Shown one piece after another: positions 1 through 7,313 of a stretch of DNA of 24,137 nucleotides. The notes beneath the pieces were generated by a model that was not told the DNA's origin, searched no databases, and saw only the letters and a program-made list of their open reading frames with translations. Source of the DNA: an uncultured Clostridium sp. (lineage in GTDB: Bacteria > Bacillota > Clostridia > Christensenellales > Borkfalkiaceae); the NCBI GenBank assembly GCA_900555925.1, contig USMU01000020.1, forward strand, positions 1 to 24,137, in the 5' to 3' direction. The position numbers and the translations under genes were made by a program. The first letter of the stretch is position 1. Each line of letters opens with the position of its first letter.

Positions 1-303
1 CGTTTCGGGCTCCGCCTGCAAGAGCGCGCGGGCGATGCCCAGGCTGATGGCGCCCGCCTGGCCGGTGTATCCGCCGCCGATGACGTTGACGAATACGTCG
101 TATTTGTTCTCCGCCTCTAACAGGACAAGGGGCTGTTTGACGATGTATTGAAGCGTACCCTGAGGGAAATAATCCTCAAAGGCGCGGTCGTTGATGACGA
201 TGGTGCCGCTCCCGGCAGGAATGAGACGAACGCGGGCAATCGCCTTCTTCCGTCTACCCGTTCCCCAGAACTGAAGCTTCTTTTTCAAATTCACTTTAGC
301 CAT
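1..303 (-). CDS. rpsI: 30S ribosomal protein S9 (partial, 3' end outside window)
   Basis: Small-subunit ribosomal protein S9, whose C-terminal tail reaches the P-site tRNA in the ribosome. The first 101 codons are visible, starting [20 protein letters not shown]. The family hallmarks are present: a basic [14 protein letters not shown] block near residues 15-28, then [21 protein letters not shown]. The remaining roughly 30 residues, including the conserved basic C-terminus, lie beyond position 1. The ATG at 301-303 follows an AAGGAGAGGAAG ribosome binding site. It sits 14 nt downstream of the rplM stop and has no promoter of its own, so it is the second gene of the usual rplM-rpsI operon. The identification is secure. 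Confidence 0.96.
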   Translation of the reverse strand, partial: MAKVNLKKKLQFWGTGRRKKAIARVRLIPAGSGTIVINDRAFEDYFPQGTLQYIVKQPLVLLEAENKYDVFVNVIGGGYTGQAGAISLGIARALLQAEPET

Positions 304-317
304 ATTTCTTCCTCTCC

Positions 318-749
318 TTAGTCTGCTTTGAGTTCTTCGGGCTTCTGTGCGGCGTGGTTATGTTCCGCCCCCTTATAAACTCTGAGTTTTTTCAGCATCG
401 CTCTGCCCAAGCTGTTTTTGGGAAGCATGCCCTTCACGGCTTCATAGACGGCGAGATCGCTCTTTTCGGCCAGCAGTTTCTTATAAGAAATTTCTTTCAG
501 GCCGCCGATGTAGCCGGTGTGATACCGATAGAATTTATCTTCCGTCTTCTTTCCCGTCAGGACCACTTTATCGGTGTTGACGACGATGACGAAATCGCCC
601 GTATCGACGTTGGGGGTAAAGGTGGGTTTATTTTTTCCGCGGAGCACGGACGCTACGCGGGATGCGAGACGGCCGAGTGGAACTCCCGCGGCATCTACGA
701 CATACCACTTTCTTTCAACCGTTTGGGCGTTTGCCATATAGGTTTTCAT
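318..749 (-). CDS. rplM: 50S ribosomal protein L13
   Basis: Large-subunit ribosomal protein L13, 143 aa, the usual length for the family. Visible hallmarks are [16 protein letters not shown] near residues 15-30, the [22 protein letters not shown] segment, [15 protein letters not shown], and the C-terminal [23 protein letters not shown]. The start [10 protein letters not shown] is preferred because an AAGGAG sits 9 nt before that ATG; the second Met (residue 5) lacks such spacing. It is first in an operon with rpsI and is read from the consensus promoter at 879-907 through a leader of about 120 nt that may be autoregulatory. Confidence 0.97.
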   Translation of the reverse strand: MKTYMANAQTVERKWYVVDAAGVPLGRLASRVASVLRGKNKPTFTPNVDTGDFVIVVNTDKVVLTGKKTEDKFYRYHTGYIGGLKEISYKKLLAEKSDLAVYEAVKGMLPKNSLGRAMLKKLRVYKGAEHNHAAQKPEELKAD

Positions 750-872
750 ATCATGTTACTCCTTATTCGTGTGTATTTTCTTGCGATAAAAAATCCTGTG
801 TGAATATCGAGCGGTCCGCTTTTCAACTTACGGGGCTAAAAGGGGCGGACAGACGCCGTTTCTTCAACTTGC
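750..872 (-). promoter_or_regulatory. Structured rplM leader, candidate ribosomal-protein autoregulatory element
   Basis: The predicted transcript start near 872 leaves about 120 nt before the rplM ATG. The leader contains a GUCCGC/GCGGAC helix (845-850 with 814-819) enclosing a C-rich loop. L13 leaders that bind L13 are known in Firmicutes, but I could not align this one to the published consensus, so the autoregulatory role is inferred from position and structure. Confidence 0.4.
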
Positions 873-878
873 CCTCTA

Positions 879-907
879 ATTGTATTATTAATCGAAAATT
901 CTGTCAA
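879..907 (-). promoter_or_regulatory. Sigma-A promoter of rplM-rpsI
   Basis: A perfect -35 TTGACA (902-907) and a -10 TACAAT (879-884) are separated by exactly 17 bp on the minus strand. The predicted start is near 872. This is a strong housekeeping-type promoter, as expected for a ribosomal protein operon. Confidence 0.85.
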
Positions 908-999
908 GCTGTTTTGCGTCGTGTTTTTCAATTTTTTTAGGAATTTTTTTTATTTTCCCTTTTTTCGTCACTTCCGTGGGTGTTTTCACGGATTTTGCC

Positions 1000-1037
1000 C
1001 AAAAAAGAAAACCCGTCCGTCTCTAAACGGTCGGGTT
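1000..1037 (-). terminator. Rho-independent terminator of the ferritin-like gene
   Basis: The arms at 1010-1020 and 1027-1037 pair with one T-T mismatch around a 6-nt loop. On the minus strand the hairpin is followed by TTTTCTTTTTT. It lies 36 nt past the stop codon of the 1073-2347 gene. Confidence 0.8.
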
Positions 1038-1072
1038 CCTTTTCTCGACGCTCTTTCAAATTTGAGTTTTCA

Positions 1073-2347
1073 TCAATTACAGAAAAAATCTCCGCTCGGT
1101 GCCGCGTTGGGGCAACGTCCCACCGAAGTATTGTCCGTGCGCCTGTCGCGCAGCTCGGGAACGGGATTCGGCGCTGTCTGATAGCGATAATCCTTGCCGT
1201 GACGCCGAATATAGGATTTGATTATCCGATGCGAAGGGACAATGTCCGTCGAAGGATTGACGATTTCCTGATAACGGAAAAAATCCGCATCGCGAGGAAT
1301 CTCTTTGAGCAGGAAATAATCTTCTTTAAGCGAAGTGAACTGTACGGTATTCCCCAGCACCGAACGGACATAATCGACGTTTTCGTGCAGGGAGAGCGGT
1401 TCGGGAAATCTCCCGTCTCCCACGACCTCCTGCCAATCTTTTCCTTCGTACTTTTTCAGAAGCTCCGCCGCCTTGTGAAGGTGCGAAACTTCGATCAGGA
1501 AATTCTGTTCCCACAGTTCCCGGATACAGCGGTCGGTCTCCGTCATATAACACGACCAATAGAGATAACATTCCGAGTATTCGTGCCAAAGGAGCATTTC
1601 CAGCCAGCTCGAACGGGGATCCATAAGGTCTTCGTACTGCGTGACGTGTTCTTCCTCGACCAGAGCGATTTCTTCATAGAGGCTGCGCCCCGCGTCCGAC
1701 ATGGCAAAATTCGTCACGTTCATATAGTAATTCATCGTCTGCTGTTCCGCGGCCGTGATGATCATGGAGCCCAAAACCGTCCTCACGTCCGCCGTTCGGG
1801 AATCGATGGAACGCCTGACGTTATCGACGGGATAGCGATGGTGAGAAATCGTCGGTCGGCCCGGCATGATTTCCGTATATCGGCCCACCAGCTTTTCCGC
1901 ATATATCCCCTGTTCCGCCTCCAAGAGGTTCGCATAGCGGTAGAGATGATCGAAATCCTCTAAAAGCGCGAAATCCAGCGTCTTTTTTACATAGCAATCC
2001 TTTTCATGCCGCGCGAGCTCCGCCGTCAAATCTACCGCCAGTTGCTCATAGGAAATCGTGTGTTCGAGAATACTCTCGTTGGACGGCTTTAACAGGGATA
2101 TTTTGATTTGCTGCTGCTTCTCGATAAATCGAGTCAGCGCAAGTTCCCGCCGCAAATCGTTGTCGTCGATATGACGGGAAAACTGATGGGAAAACCAATT
2201 GGCTTCAAACTCCGCCCCGTTGGCGAGAATGACGCGCGTCTTGGTATAGGGATCGACTTCGCGCTTGTTATACGGCCGAGGATAGAGCTGCTGCCAATTT
2301 TCAAGCGCCTTGTCTATGGGACACGACTTTTCACAAAATGGATTCAT
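1073..2347 (-). CDS. Ferritin-like four-helix-bundle protein, putative di-iron, function unknown
   Basis: A 424-aa soluble protein with no signal peptide. The central part (about residues 125-305) is a run of long helices carrying ferritin-like metal-ligand patterns: E132 with H136, a glutamate-rich helix at 145-153, E203 (AAEQQTMNYY), EEEH at 233-236, HEYSE at 257-261 and EVSH at 288-291. Two ExxH motifs with separate glutamates on neighbouring helices are typical of carboxylate-bridged di-iron proteins. The N-terminus carries an early Cys pair (NPFCEKSCPID). The start is placed at the ATG of MNPFCEK: AAGGAG lies 5 nt upstream, whereas the GTG two codons earlier overlaps that site. The gene is monocistronic, between two terminators. 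I do not recognise a named family; oxidase, metal-store or peroxide-related roles are all possible. The fold is an inference from motifs. Confidence 0.72.
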   Translation of the reverse strand: MNPFCEKSCPIDKALENWQQLYPRPYNKREVDPYTKTRVILANGAEFEANWFSHQFSRHIDDNDLRRELALTRFIEKQQQIKISLLKPSNESILEHTISYEQLAVDLTAELARHEKDCYVKKTLDFALLEDFDHLYRYANLLEAEQGIYAEKLVGRYTEIMPGRPTISHHRYPVDNVRRSIDSRTADVRTVLGSMIITAAEQQTMNYYMNVTNFAMSDAGRSLYEEIALVEEEHVTQYEDLMDPRSSWLEMLLWHEYSECYLYWSCYMTETDRCIRELWEQNFLIEVSHLHKAAELLKKYEGKDWQEVVGDGRFPEPLSLHENVDYVRSVLGNTVQFTSLKEDYFLLKEIPRDADFFRYQEIVNPSTDIVPSHRIIKSYIRRHGKDYRYQTAPNPVPELRDRRTDNTSVGRCPNAAPSGDFFCN

Positions 2348-2433
2348 ACGCACTCCTTAAAAAATCATTCAATCATTTATATGATTTCGGAGTACCGATG
2401 GTTACAATATTTTCGGGTTTTCGTTTCCCGATG

Positions 2434-2468
2434 AAAAAACGGGAATGTCTCAAAGACGTTCCCGTTTC
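2434..2468 (-). terminator. Rho-independent terminator of the APH-fold kinase gene
   Basis: AAACGGGAA pairs with TTCCCGTTT (about 2438-2446 with 2459-2467), extended by a GTC/GAC pairing. On the minus strand the hairpin is followed by TTTTTT. The hairpin begins just past the kinase stop codon at 2477. Confidence 0.8.
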
Positions 2469-2476
2469 TTTCGCAT

Positions 2477-3232
2477 TTACTGCCAATCCACCACTTCAAC
2501 CCAACGGCGGAGCAGCTCCTTTTCCTTTTCGGTGCTTCTCGCCGTCTGCGTCGCCGCCACGATGGGAAGAATCCGTTCCACATAGGCGCGGGCGGTGCCC
2601 GTCTTTTCGCAATACAGGCGCAAATAGGTCTCCGCCCGCGAAGTCTCGCCGCAGAGGCGGAATATCAGATACGTCCTCGCGGCGTCCGCCGCCGCGTTTC
2701 CCTGCGTGGCATGTGCCCAATCCACGATATAAAATGTCCCGTCGCCCCTGACGATGACGTTACTCGGACGAAAATCCCCGTGACAAAGTTTATAGTGTTT
2801 GGGGAGCCCGTCCAGACGAGTCTGCAAGTCGTATTTCACCGTGTCGGAATATTCGCTCGCTGAAATTTTTTCATACATCTTATCTTTGAGCCGAGGGAGC
2901 AGCGGCACTCTCTGCGCGCTGATTTCCGTCTGCAGCTCTGCGAGCGTTCCGAGGTATTCTTCCTCCTTGGAAGGATTCTTTTTCATCAGGGCGGCGAGAG
3001 TCTCCCCTTCGATATATTCCATTACGATGGCCCATTTCCCTTCTACCGAAGTCACCGCCTCTATGCGCGGAATATGCAGAGTCGTCCTCTCCACCCGCGC
3101 CTGATTGAGCGCTTCGTTGAGAATGTTTTCCTTGGGATAGTTCCCCTCGAATAATTTGATCAGCTTATTCCCGTCGCGATAAAATACCTTATCCTTTTTG
3201 CGATAGATTTCCGTCATGTTTTTCAGTTCCAT
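2477..3232 (-). CDS. Aminoglycoside phosphotransferase-fold kinase, substrate unknown
   Basis: A 251-aa cytoplasmic kinase of the APH/choline-kinase fold. Visible residues are the catalytic loop HGDFRPSN at 151-158 (D153 as catalytic base, N158 as Mg ligand) and the metal-binding aspartate in YIVDWAHA (D171). The small lobe has candidate ATP-contacting lysines (K24, K26) and the hinge-like VMEYIEGETL at 70-79. Families with this fold phosphorylate small molecules such as choline, homoserine, methylthioribose, fructosamine or aminoglycosides; nothing here picks one, and resistance should not be assumed. The start MELKNM at 3232 has GAGGAGG directly upstream. An ORF could extend 21 codons further, but that would place the promoter inside the coding sequence. 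It is a single-gene unit with its own promoter and terminator. Confidence 0.85.
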   Translation of the reverse strand: MELKNMTEIYRKKDKVFYRDGNKLIKLFEGNYPKENILNEALNQARVERTTLHIPRIEAVTSVEGKWAIVMEYIEGETLAALMKKNPSKEEEYLGTLAELQTEISAQRVPLLPRLKDKMYEKISASEYSDTVKYDLQTRLDGLPKHYKLCHGDFRPSNVIVRGDGTFYIVDWAHATQGNAAADAARTYLIFRLCGETSRAETYLRLYCEKTGTARAYVERILPIVAATQTARSTEKEKELLRRWVEVVDWQ

Positions 3233-3253
3233 GATTTGTTCCTCCTCGTCTCT

Positions 3254-3282
3254 ATTATAACACGTCTCTGCCCGTTTTTCAA
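3254..3282 (-). promoter_or_regulatory. Sigma-A promoter of the APH-fold kinase gene
   Basis: TTGAAA (3277-3282), a 17-bp spacer and a perfect TATAAT (3254-3259) on the minus strand. The predicted start near 3247 gives a very short leader of about 15 nt that just includes the ribosome binding site. This supports the internal start at 3232. Confidence 0.75.
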
Positions 3283-3358
3283 CGGTCTTTTTCATTATTT
3301 TCCGGAGTTTCCCTCCGATTTATTCCCCACGGCCCGAAAAAGCGACGAAACAAAGCCC

Positions 3359-3970
3359 TTAAAGCAGCCCCTCTATCAGGAGCTTCACCCCGATACCGAC
3401 CAGCACGATTCCGCCGATGAGCTCCGCTTTATCCGCCAATTTATCCCCGATGAGTTTCCCGATATACACGGCCAGAATACTGAACGAAAAGGTCACCGCG
3501 CCGATGATGAGCGCCGACCATCCGACGGGCGGAAACAACCCTTCGGGCGAAATGGACGCCATCTGCAAAGTGACGCCGATCGCCAGGGCGTCTATCGAAG
3601 TCGCCACGGCCTGCAAGGCGAGCTTCCCCACGGAAAATTCGGAAGCGGGGAGCTCTGCCTCTTCCCCGCGCGCTTTGGCGCGCATTTCCTTTATGCAGTC
3701 GAAAATCATCTTTCCGCCGATTAGCGCCAGCAAAATGAACGAAACCCACGACGAAGCCGCTTCGAACACGTCGAGAAAAGCGCCCGCGATAAGTCCCGTC
3801 AAGGCATACCCTATGAGGGGCATCACCGCCTGAAACGCGCCGAAAAATCCGCCGATCGCGAGCACCCGCTTCAAGGGCATTTTCGGATCCGTCATGCCGT
3901 GCGTCATTCCCACGGCGGCCGCGTCCATGGAAAGCGCCACGGCCAAGAGAAGTATATCCAAAATATCCAT
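3359..3970 (-). CDS. mntP: Manganese efflux pump MntP
   Basis: A 203-aa integral membrane protein of the MntP (YebN/DUF204) family, which exports Mn2+ and prevents manganese poisoning. Two homologous halves are visible, each with the membrane-embedded acidic motif: LSMDAAAVGMTHG (D16) and TSIDALAIGVTLQ (D127). About six membrane segments can be counted, with a charged cytoplasmic loop near residues 92-113. The start is placed at MDILDI (3970), 10 nt from a GAGGAG. A longer ORF reading upstream is rejected because it runs through the riboswitch terminator. Expression should rise with Mn2+ through the riboswitch at 4044-4139. The gene transcribed away on the other side is an unrelated rRNA methyltransferase. 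Confidence 0.95.
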   Translation of the reverse strand: MDILDILLLAVALSMDAAAVGMTHGMTDPKMPLKRVLAIGGFFGAFQAVMPLIGYALTGLIAGAFLDVFEAASSWVSFILLALIGGKMIFDCIKEMRAKARGEEAELPASEFSVGKLALQAVATSIDALAIGVTLQMASISPEGLFPPVGWSALIIGAVTFSFSILAVYIGKLIGDKLADKAELIGGIVLVGIGVKLLIEGLL

Positions 3971-4001
3971 TTTTTTCTCCTCGAAAAAGGATTTTTTCCC
4001 G

Positions 4002-4054
4002 AAAAAAAACGAGCCCTTATGCGCGCTTCTTCTTTCGCCTCGCATAAGTCTCGC
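4002..4054 (-). terminator. Riboswitch-controlled intrinsic terminator upstream of mntP
   Basis: A strong stem (4041-4048 with 4016-4023, CTTATGCG/CGCATAAG, extendable through CGAG/CTCG) is followed directly by eight U on the minus-strand transcript. Its 5' arm contains the 3' strand of the aptamer's P1 helix and the conserved GCGAGAC segment. The aptamer and the terminator therefore cannot form together, as expected for a metal-induced ON switch. Confidence 0.85.
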
Positions 4055-4139
4055 CGTTTCATGTCAAACCCGGAAGTACATCCTTCCATTATGTGGACTT
4101 GACCGCTCTTTGATTCAAGAGCCGTGCTACTCCCTTATT
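4044..4139 (-). ncRNA. yybP-ykoY manganese riboswitch aptamer
   Basis: On the minus strand the RNA begins with AUAAGGGAGUAGC and ends with CCGGGUUUGACAU...GGCGAGACUUAU. These match the conserved yybP-ykoY landmarks: GGGAGUAG at the 5' side and GCRAGAC in the L3 region. P1 is AUAAG (4134-4138) with CUUAU (4044-4048). An internal GCUCUU/AAGAGC helix forms P2. The predicted transcript start at about 4139 coincides with the P1 5' strand. The family binds Mn2+ and commonly controls mntP genes, which fits the gene here. Confidence 0.9.
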
Positions 4140-4145
4140 TCTTAT

Positions 4146-4174
4146 ATCTTATCACAATCCGCTTTACTTGTCAA
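4146..4174 (-). promoter_or_regulatory. Sigma-A promoter of mntP
   Basis: Perfect -35 TTGACA (4169-4174), a 17-bp spacer and -10 TAAGAT (4146-4151) on the minus strand. The start near 4139 is directly at the riboswitch P1 helix. Confidence 0.85.
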
Positions 4175-4191
4175 CGATTATATGCTATAAT
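4163..4191 (+). promoter_or_regulatory. Sigma-A promoter of the RlmI-like gene, interlocked with the mntP promoter
   Basis: On the plus strand -35 TTTACT (4163-4168), a 17-bp spacer and a perfect TATAAT (4186-4191). Its -35 hexamer directly abuts the opposite-strand -35 of mntP, so two polymerases could not occupy both promoters at once. Confidence 0.7.
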
Positions 4192-4229
4192 TTCCCTGTT
4201 AATTTTTCTGCTTCGAGGAAACGAACGAC

Positions 4230-5396
4230 ATGCCGTATACGATTTATCTCAAAAAAAACGAAGAAAAACGCCTGCTTGCCGGACACAGCTGGGTATACGC
4301 AAACGAGGTTTCGCGCATAGAGGGAAAGGACAAAAACGGTTCCCTCGCCTGCGTCTGTTCCGCCGACGGACGATTCATCGGCAAAGGCTATATCAACCAC
4401 GCCTCGAAAATCCTCGTCCGCCTGTTCATCCGCGGAAACGAGGAGGACGGCGAAGCGCTCTACGAAAAACGCATTTCCGCCGCCTGGGAATACCGCAAAC
4501 GCCTCGGATACGAAAATTGCTGCCGCGTCGTGTTTGCGGAGGCCGACGATCTCCCCGCGCTCATCGTCGACAAATACGCCGACATTCTCGTCGTTCAATT
4601 CCTCTCGCTCGGCGTGCATCAGAGGAAAAAGCTCATCTGCCGCGCCCTCGAAAAAATCTTCTCTCCCCGCGGAATTTACGAGCGTTCCGACGTCGCCGTG
4701 CGCGCGAAAGAGGGGCTCCCCTTGGAAAAAGGCGTCCTGTTCGGAGAAGTTCCCGACGAGGTCGTCATCGAGGAAAACGGACTCAAAATGGCCGTGGACG
4801 TCAAAAACGGCCAAAAGACCGGATACTTCCTCGACCAGAAAGAAAATCGCTTCGCCGTCCGCCGCTACGCGAAGGGCGGGCGCGTTTTGGACTGCTTTTC
4901 AAACAGCGGCGGCTTTGCCCTGAACGCCGCTCTGACCGCAGACCGCGTCATCGCCGCGGATATTTCGCCCCTCGCGCTCGAAAACGTCGAAAAAAACGCT
5001 CGGCTCAACGGCATTTCCAACCTCGAAACAAAATGCGCGGACGTGTTTCAGCTCCTTCGGGAATACAGGACGGCGGGAGAAAAATTTTCCCTCATCGTCC
5101 TCGATCCCCCCGCGTTCTGCAAGAGCGCCGACGAGGTCAAAGACGCTTTCCGCGGCTATAAGGACATCAATATTCTCGGAATGAAGCTCGTACAGAGCGG
5201 CGGTTTTTTAGTCACGTGTTCCTGCTCCCATTACATGACCCTGCCCCTATTTGAACGCATGCTCTCCGAAGCCGCGAAAGAGAGCGGACGGAGAGTGCGG
5301 ACCGTGGAAGTCAAAACGCAGGCTCCCGACCATCCCGCGCTTTTATGCGAGGAAGAAACGCAGTATCTCAAATTCTTCGTCTTGCAGGTTTTATGA
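4230..5396 (+). CDS. RlmI/RlmK-like class I SAM-dependent 23S rRNA methyltransferase
   Basis: A 388-aa protein with a PUA-type RNA-binding N-terminus (residues 1 to about 75, including AGHSWVYANEV), a linker domain and a Rossmann methyltransferase domain from about 185. Visible motifs are GQKTGYFLDQ (194-203), the SAM-binding VLDCFSNSGGFAL (219-231), D244 for the ribose, the base-flanking DPPAF (292-296) and the TCSCSHYM motif with C330/C332. RlmI methylates C5 of a cytosine in 23S rRNA, and this family (also called YwbD-like) includes related enzymes, so the exact base is uncertain. GAGGAA lies 9 nt before the ATG. It is transcribed from the promoter at 4163-4191. I see no convincing terminator after it. 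Confidence 0.92.
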   Translation: MPYTIYLKKNEEKRLLAGHSWVYANEVSRIEGKDKNGSLACVCSADGRFIGKGYINHASKILVRLFIRGNEEDGEALYEKRISAAWEYRKRLGYENCCRVVFAEADDLPALIVDKYADILVVQFLSLGVHQRKKLICRALEKIFSPRGIYERSDVAVRAKEGLPLEKGVLFGEVPDEVVIEENGLKMAVDVKNGQKTGYFLDQKENRFAVRRYAKGGRVLDCFSNSGGFALNAALTADRVIAADISPLALENVEKNARLNGISNLETKCADVFQLLREYRTAGEKFSLIVLDPPAFCKSADEVKDAFRGYKDINILGMKLVQSGGFLVTCSCSHYMTLPLFERMLSEAAKESGRRVRTVEVKTQAPDHPALLCEEETQYLKFFVLQVL

Positions 5397-5475
5397 ATTT
5401 TCTTTGGTTTTTTTCGATATTTTATGGATAAGAGGGGAAAAATAATGTATATGCAGAATATTTTCTAAAAAATAC

Positions 5476-5504
5476 TTTACAACTTTTTCCGAACATGTTA
5501 TAAT
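5476..5504 (+). promoter_or_regulatory. Sigma-A promoter of the Wzz/BY-kinase operon
   Basis: TTTACA (5476-5481), a 17-bp spacer and a perfect TATAAT (5499-5504). The start near 5511 gives a leader of about 88 nt before the first ATG, in which I see only weak base pairing. Confidence 0.78.
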
Positions 5505-5598
5505 ACTTGAAGAATGACAAAGTCGAATTTTGCCGAAATTTCCCGACAAAAGTTTCGCAAACCCTATACAATATATCTATCAGCATAAGGAGAAAAAT

Positions 5599-6396
5599 AT
5601 GCAAGAAGAAATGCAGACCGAAGACGAGCTCAGTCTATCCGACATTTTCCGAGCTATTTGGTCGAGAATCTGGGCCATCGTCGCGGCTCTCGTCATCGGT
5701 GCGGCCGCCGGCATGGGCATCGCTTTTTTGAAGTATCATAACGTCTATTATTACGGAACGACGATCGACTATTTCGTTTCTTCCTCCTCCGAGGACGCCA
5801 GCGGCGAGCTTGTCGGCAACGCTTACAGCGAAAGCGTTCTCAAACAGGTTAAACTGCTCCTCGACTCCGACGCCTTCGACCGGCAGCTTATGGCAGGACT
5901 TCCCGAAGCGGAAGGAATTCAACAGGACACCGAAGAAGAACGTGAATTTTTCGATTTGCTCGAAAAGACGATTTCTTATACCTACGAAGTCGGGAGCAAT
6001 AAACTTTCAGTAAAAATTTCCGCGCTCAACGAACCCGATCTCGCTTCGCATCTGGAAGCACAGGTCAAGGCGAAACTCCCCTCCTACATCGAAAGCGTCA
6101 TGAATGACATGGACGGCAAAACAACGACGTGTACGTTGCTCAGTTTTCGCCCTTCCGAACTTTTGAACGAGGGACAGACCATCAAAGAAATGATTAAATT
6201 CGGCCTCATCATCGGCTTGGTTGCCCTTATCGTCGCCTGTATTGCCGTCGTTATCGTCGACAGAACGGATACCCGTCTGCGCGATTATGAAGAACTCCCC
6301 CGCAAATTCAATGTGCCCGTTTTGGGCGTCATTCCGAGGATCGAAACGGTTCCCGACGACAGACACGACGTTAAGCATACGGAGGAGAGAAAATGA
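5599..6396 (+). CDS. Wzz/YveK-type polysaccharide chain-length determinant (BY-kinase activator)
   Basis: A 265-aa membrane protein of the polysaccharide co-polymerase class found in Gram-positives. It has two membrane helices, about residues 23-44 and 201-221, flanking an extracellular domain of about 155 residues. Its short cytoplasmic C-terminal tail (PVLGVIPRIE) is of the kind that docks onto and activates the partner tyrosine kinase. The start at MQEEMQTEDE follows AAGGAG at the right spacing; a longer frame from 5530 would place the N-terminus in the leader. The stop codon overlaps the ATG of the kinase gene by ATGA, so the two are translationally coupled. In known systems the pair sets chain length and export of capsule or exopolysaccharide. 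Confidence 0.88.
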   Translation: MQEEMQTEDELSLSDIFRAIWSRIWAIVAALVIGAAAGMGIAFLKYHNVYYYGTTIDYFVSSSSEDASGELVGNAYSESVLKQVKLLLDSDAFDRQLMAGLPEAEGIQQDTEEEREFFDLLEKTISYTYEVGSNKLSVKISALNEPDLASHLEAQVKAKLPSYIESVMNDMDGKTTTCTLLSFRPSELLNEGQTIKEMIKFGLIIGLVALIVACIAVVIVDRTDTRLRDYEELPRKFNVPVLGVIPRIETVPDDRHDVKHTEERK

Positions 6397-7247
6397 AATC
6401 GTTAAATAATTTTTTCAGCAATCTTCGACGCAATAAACAAAAACGGCGCTATGAGGAGAGGACGAGCGCTTCCCTCCGCGGCACCTATCTCATCGACGAA
6501 AACACCCCTTTCAACGTCGTGGAAGCCTTTCGCAATCTCAAAGCCTCCATCTCTGTCGCCATTCCCAAAAAGGAGGACGGCAGCGCGATCAGCTTATTAT
6601 TTACCTCCAACTATCCCGAGGAGGGAAAAACGACGATTACCGTCAATCTGGCTCTTATGTTCGCCATCTCTAATGTGAAAGTAGTCCTGATTGACGCCGA
6701 TATTCGGAAAGGGCGTATTTCCAAATACTTTAAGGAACAGCCCGTCCCGGGACTGAGCGATTATCTCTCCGGACAGGCCACCTTTGAGGAGATTCTCCGC
6801 CCCTCCAAAGAAAACGAAAACCTTTACGTCATTTATCAGGGAACTCCTTCCCCCCGCCCTTACGAACTCCTCGAAAGCCGCGCCATGAAGGAACTCTCCG
6901 AACGGCTCAAAAAAGAATTCAACTATATTATTTACGATACGCCGCCCATTAAATTGGTCTCCGACGCACTCGCGCTCGTTCCCGCCACGGACGGAGCCTT
7001 GCTCGTTTGCAGGCACATGGAAACGTATGAGAGCGACATTAAGACTTCTCTCGATTCTTTGAGATTTGCAAAGGCGAATATCCTCGGAATCGTCGTCAAT
7101 GCCCATTTTGTCAACCCCAAAAAACTCAAAGGCAATCGCAAAAAGTATTTCAATGCGTACTACTCCTACGGCGAAGGTCATTCCGATCCGACAAAATCAA
7201 ATAAAGATGAAAAAATCGCCCCCCCCCGCACTATTTTAAGTAAATGA
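6393..7247 (+). CDS. BY-type capsular tyrosine kinase (CpsD/CapB family)
   Basis: A 284-aa bacterial tyrosine autokinase. Visible motifs are Walker A TSNYPEEGKTT (71-81), Walker A' VVLIDADIRKGR (97-108) and Walker B YIIYDTPP (178-185), plus a C-terminal tyrosine cluster at Y252, Y256, Y257 and Y259 that would be autophosphorylated. The usual PGEGKT loop reads PEEGKT here, which keeps the Lys and Thr. The N-terminal NVVEAFRNLKASI segment is the usual oligomerisation region (ExxRxxR-like). The ATG overlaps the wzz stop and has GGAGGAG upstream. The operon ends at the terminator at 7268-7305; no glycosyltransferase, flippase or polymerase gene accompanies it, so it must act on a polysaccharide system encoded elsewhere. 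Confidence 0.93.
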   Translation: MKSLNNFFSNLRRNKQKRRYEERTSASLRGTYLIDENTPFNVVEAFRNLKASISVAIPKKEDGSAISLLFTSNYPEEGKTTITVNLALMFAISNVKVVLIDADIRKGRISKYFKEQPVPGLSDYLSGQATFEEILRPSKENENLYVIYQGTPSPRPYELLESRAMKELSERLKKEFNYIIYDTPPIKLVSDALALVPATDGALLVCRHMETYESDIKTSLDSLRFAKANILGIVVNAHFVNPKKLKGNRKKYFNAYYSYGEGHSDPTKSNKDEKIAPPRTILSK

Positions 7248-7267
7248 GAAAATAGCGCACTTCTTTG

Positions 7268-7305
7268 CCCCCTTCCGCCCCGCAAGCGGACGGGGGTTGT
7301 TTTTT
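7268..7305 (+). terminator. Rho-independent terminator of the Wzz/BY-kinase operon
   Basis: CCCCCTTCCGC pairs with GCGGACGGGGG (one mismatch) around a short loop and is followed by TTGTTTTTT. It starts 20 nt past the kinase stop codon. Confidence 0.85.
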
Positions 7306-7313
7306 GAGCTTAA

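Noticed and set aside
980..1963. 327-codon open frame on the plus strand opposite the ferritin-like gene
   Set aside because: It lacks a ribosome binding site and recognisable domains, and overlaps a well-supported minus-strand gene and its terminator. It is a codon-bias shadow.
2477..3232. Aminoglycoside resistance gene
   Set aside because: The fold is shared by many housekeeping small-molecule kinases and no resistance-specific feature or mobile context is visible.
4124..5161. 345-codon Arg/Pro-rich frame overlapping the RlmI-like gene
   Set aside because: It starts inside the mntP riboswitch and runs out of frame through a clear methyltransferase gene.
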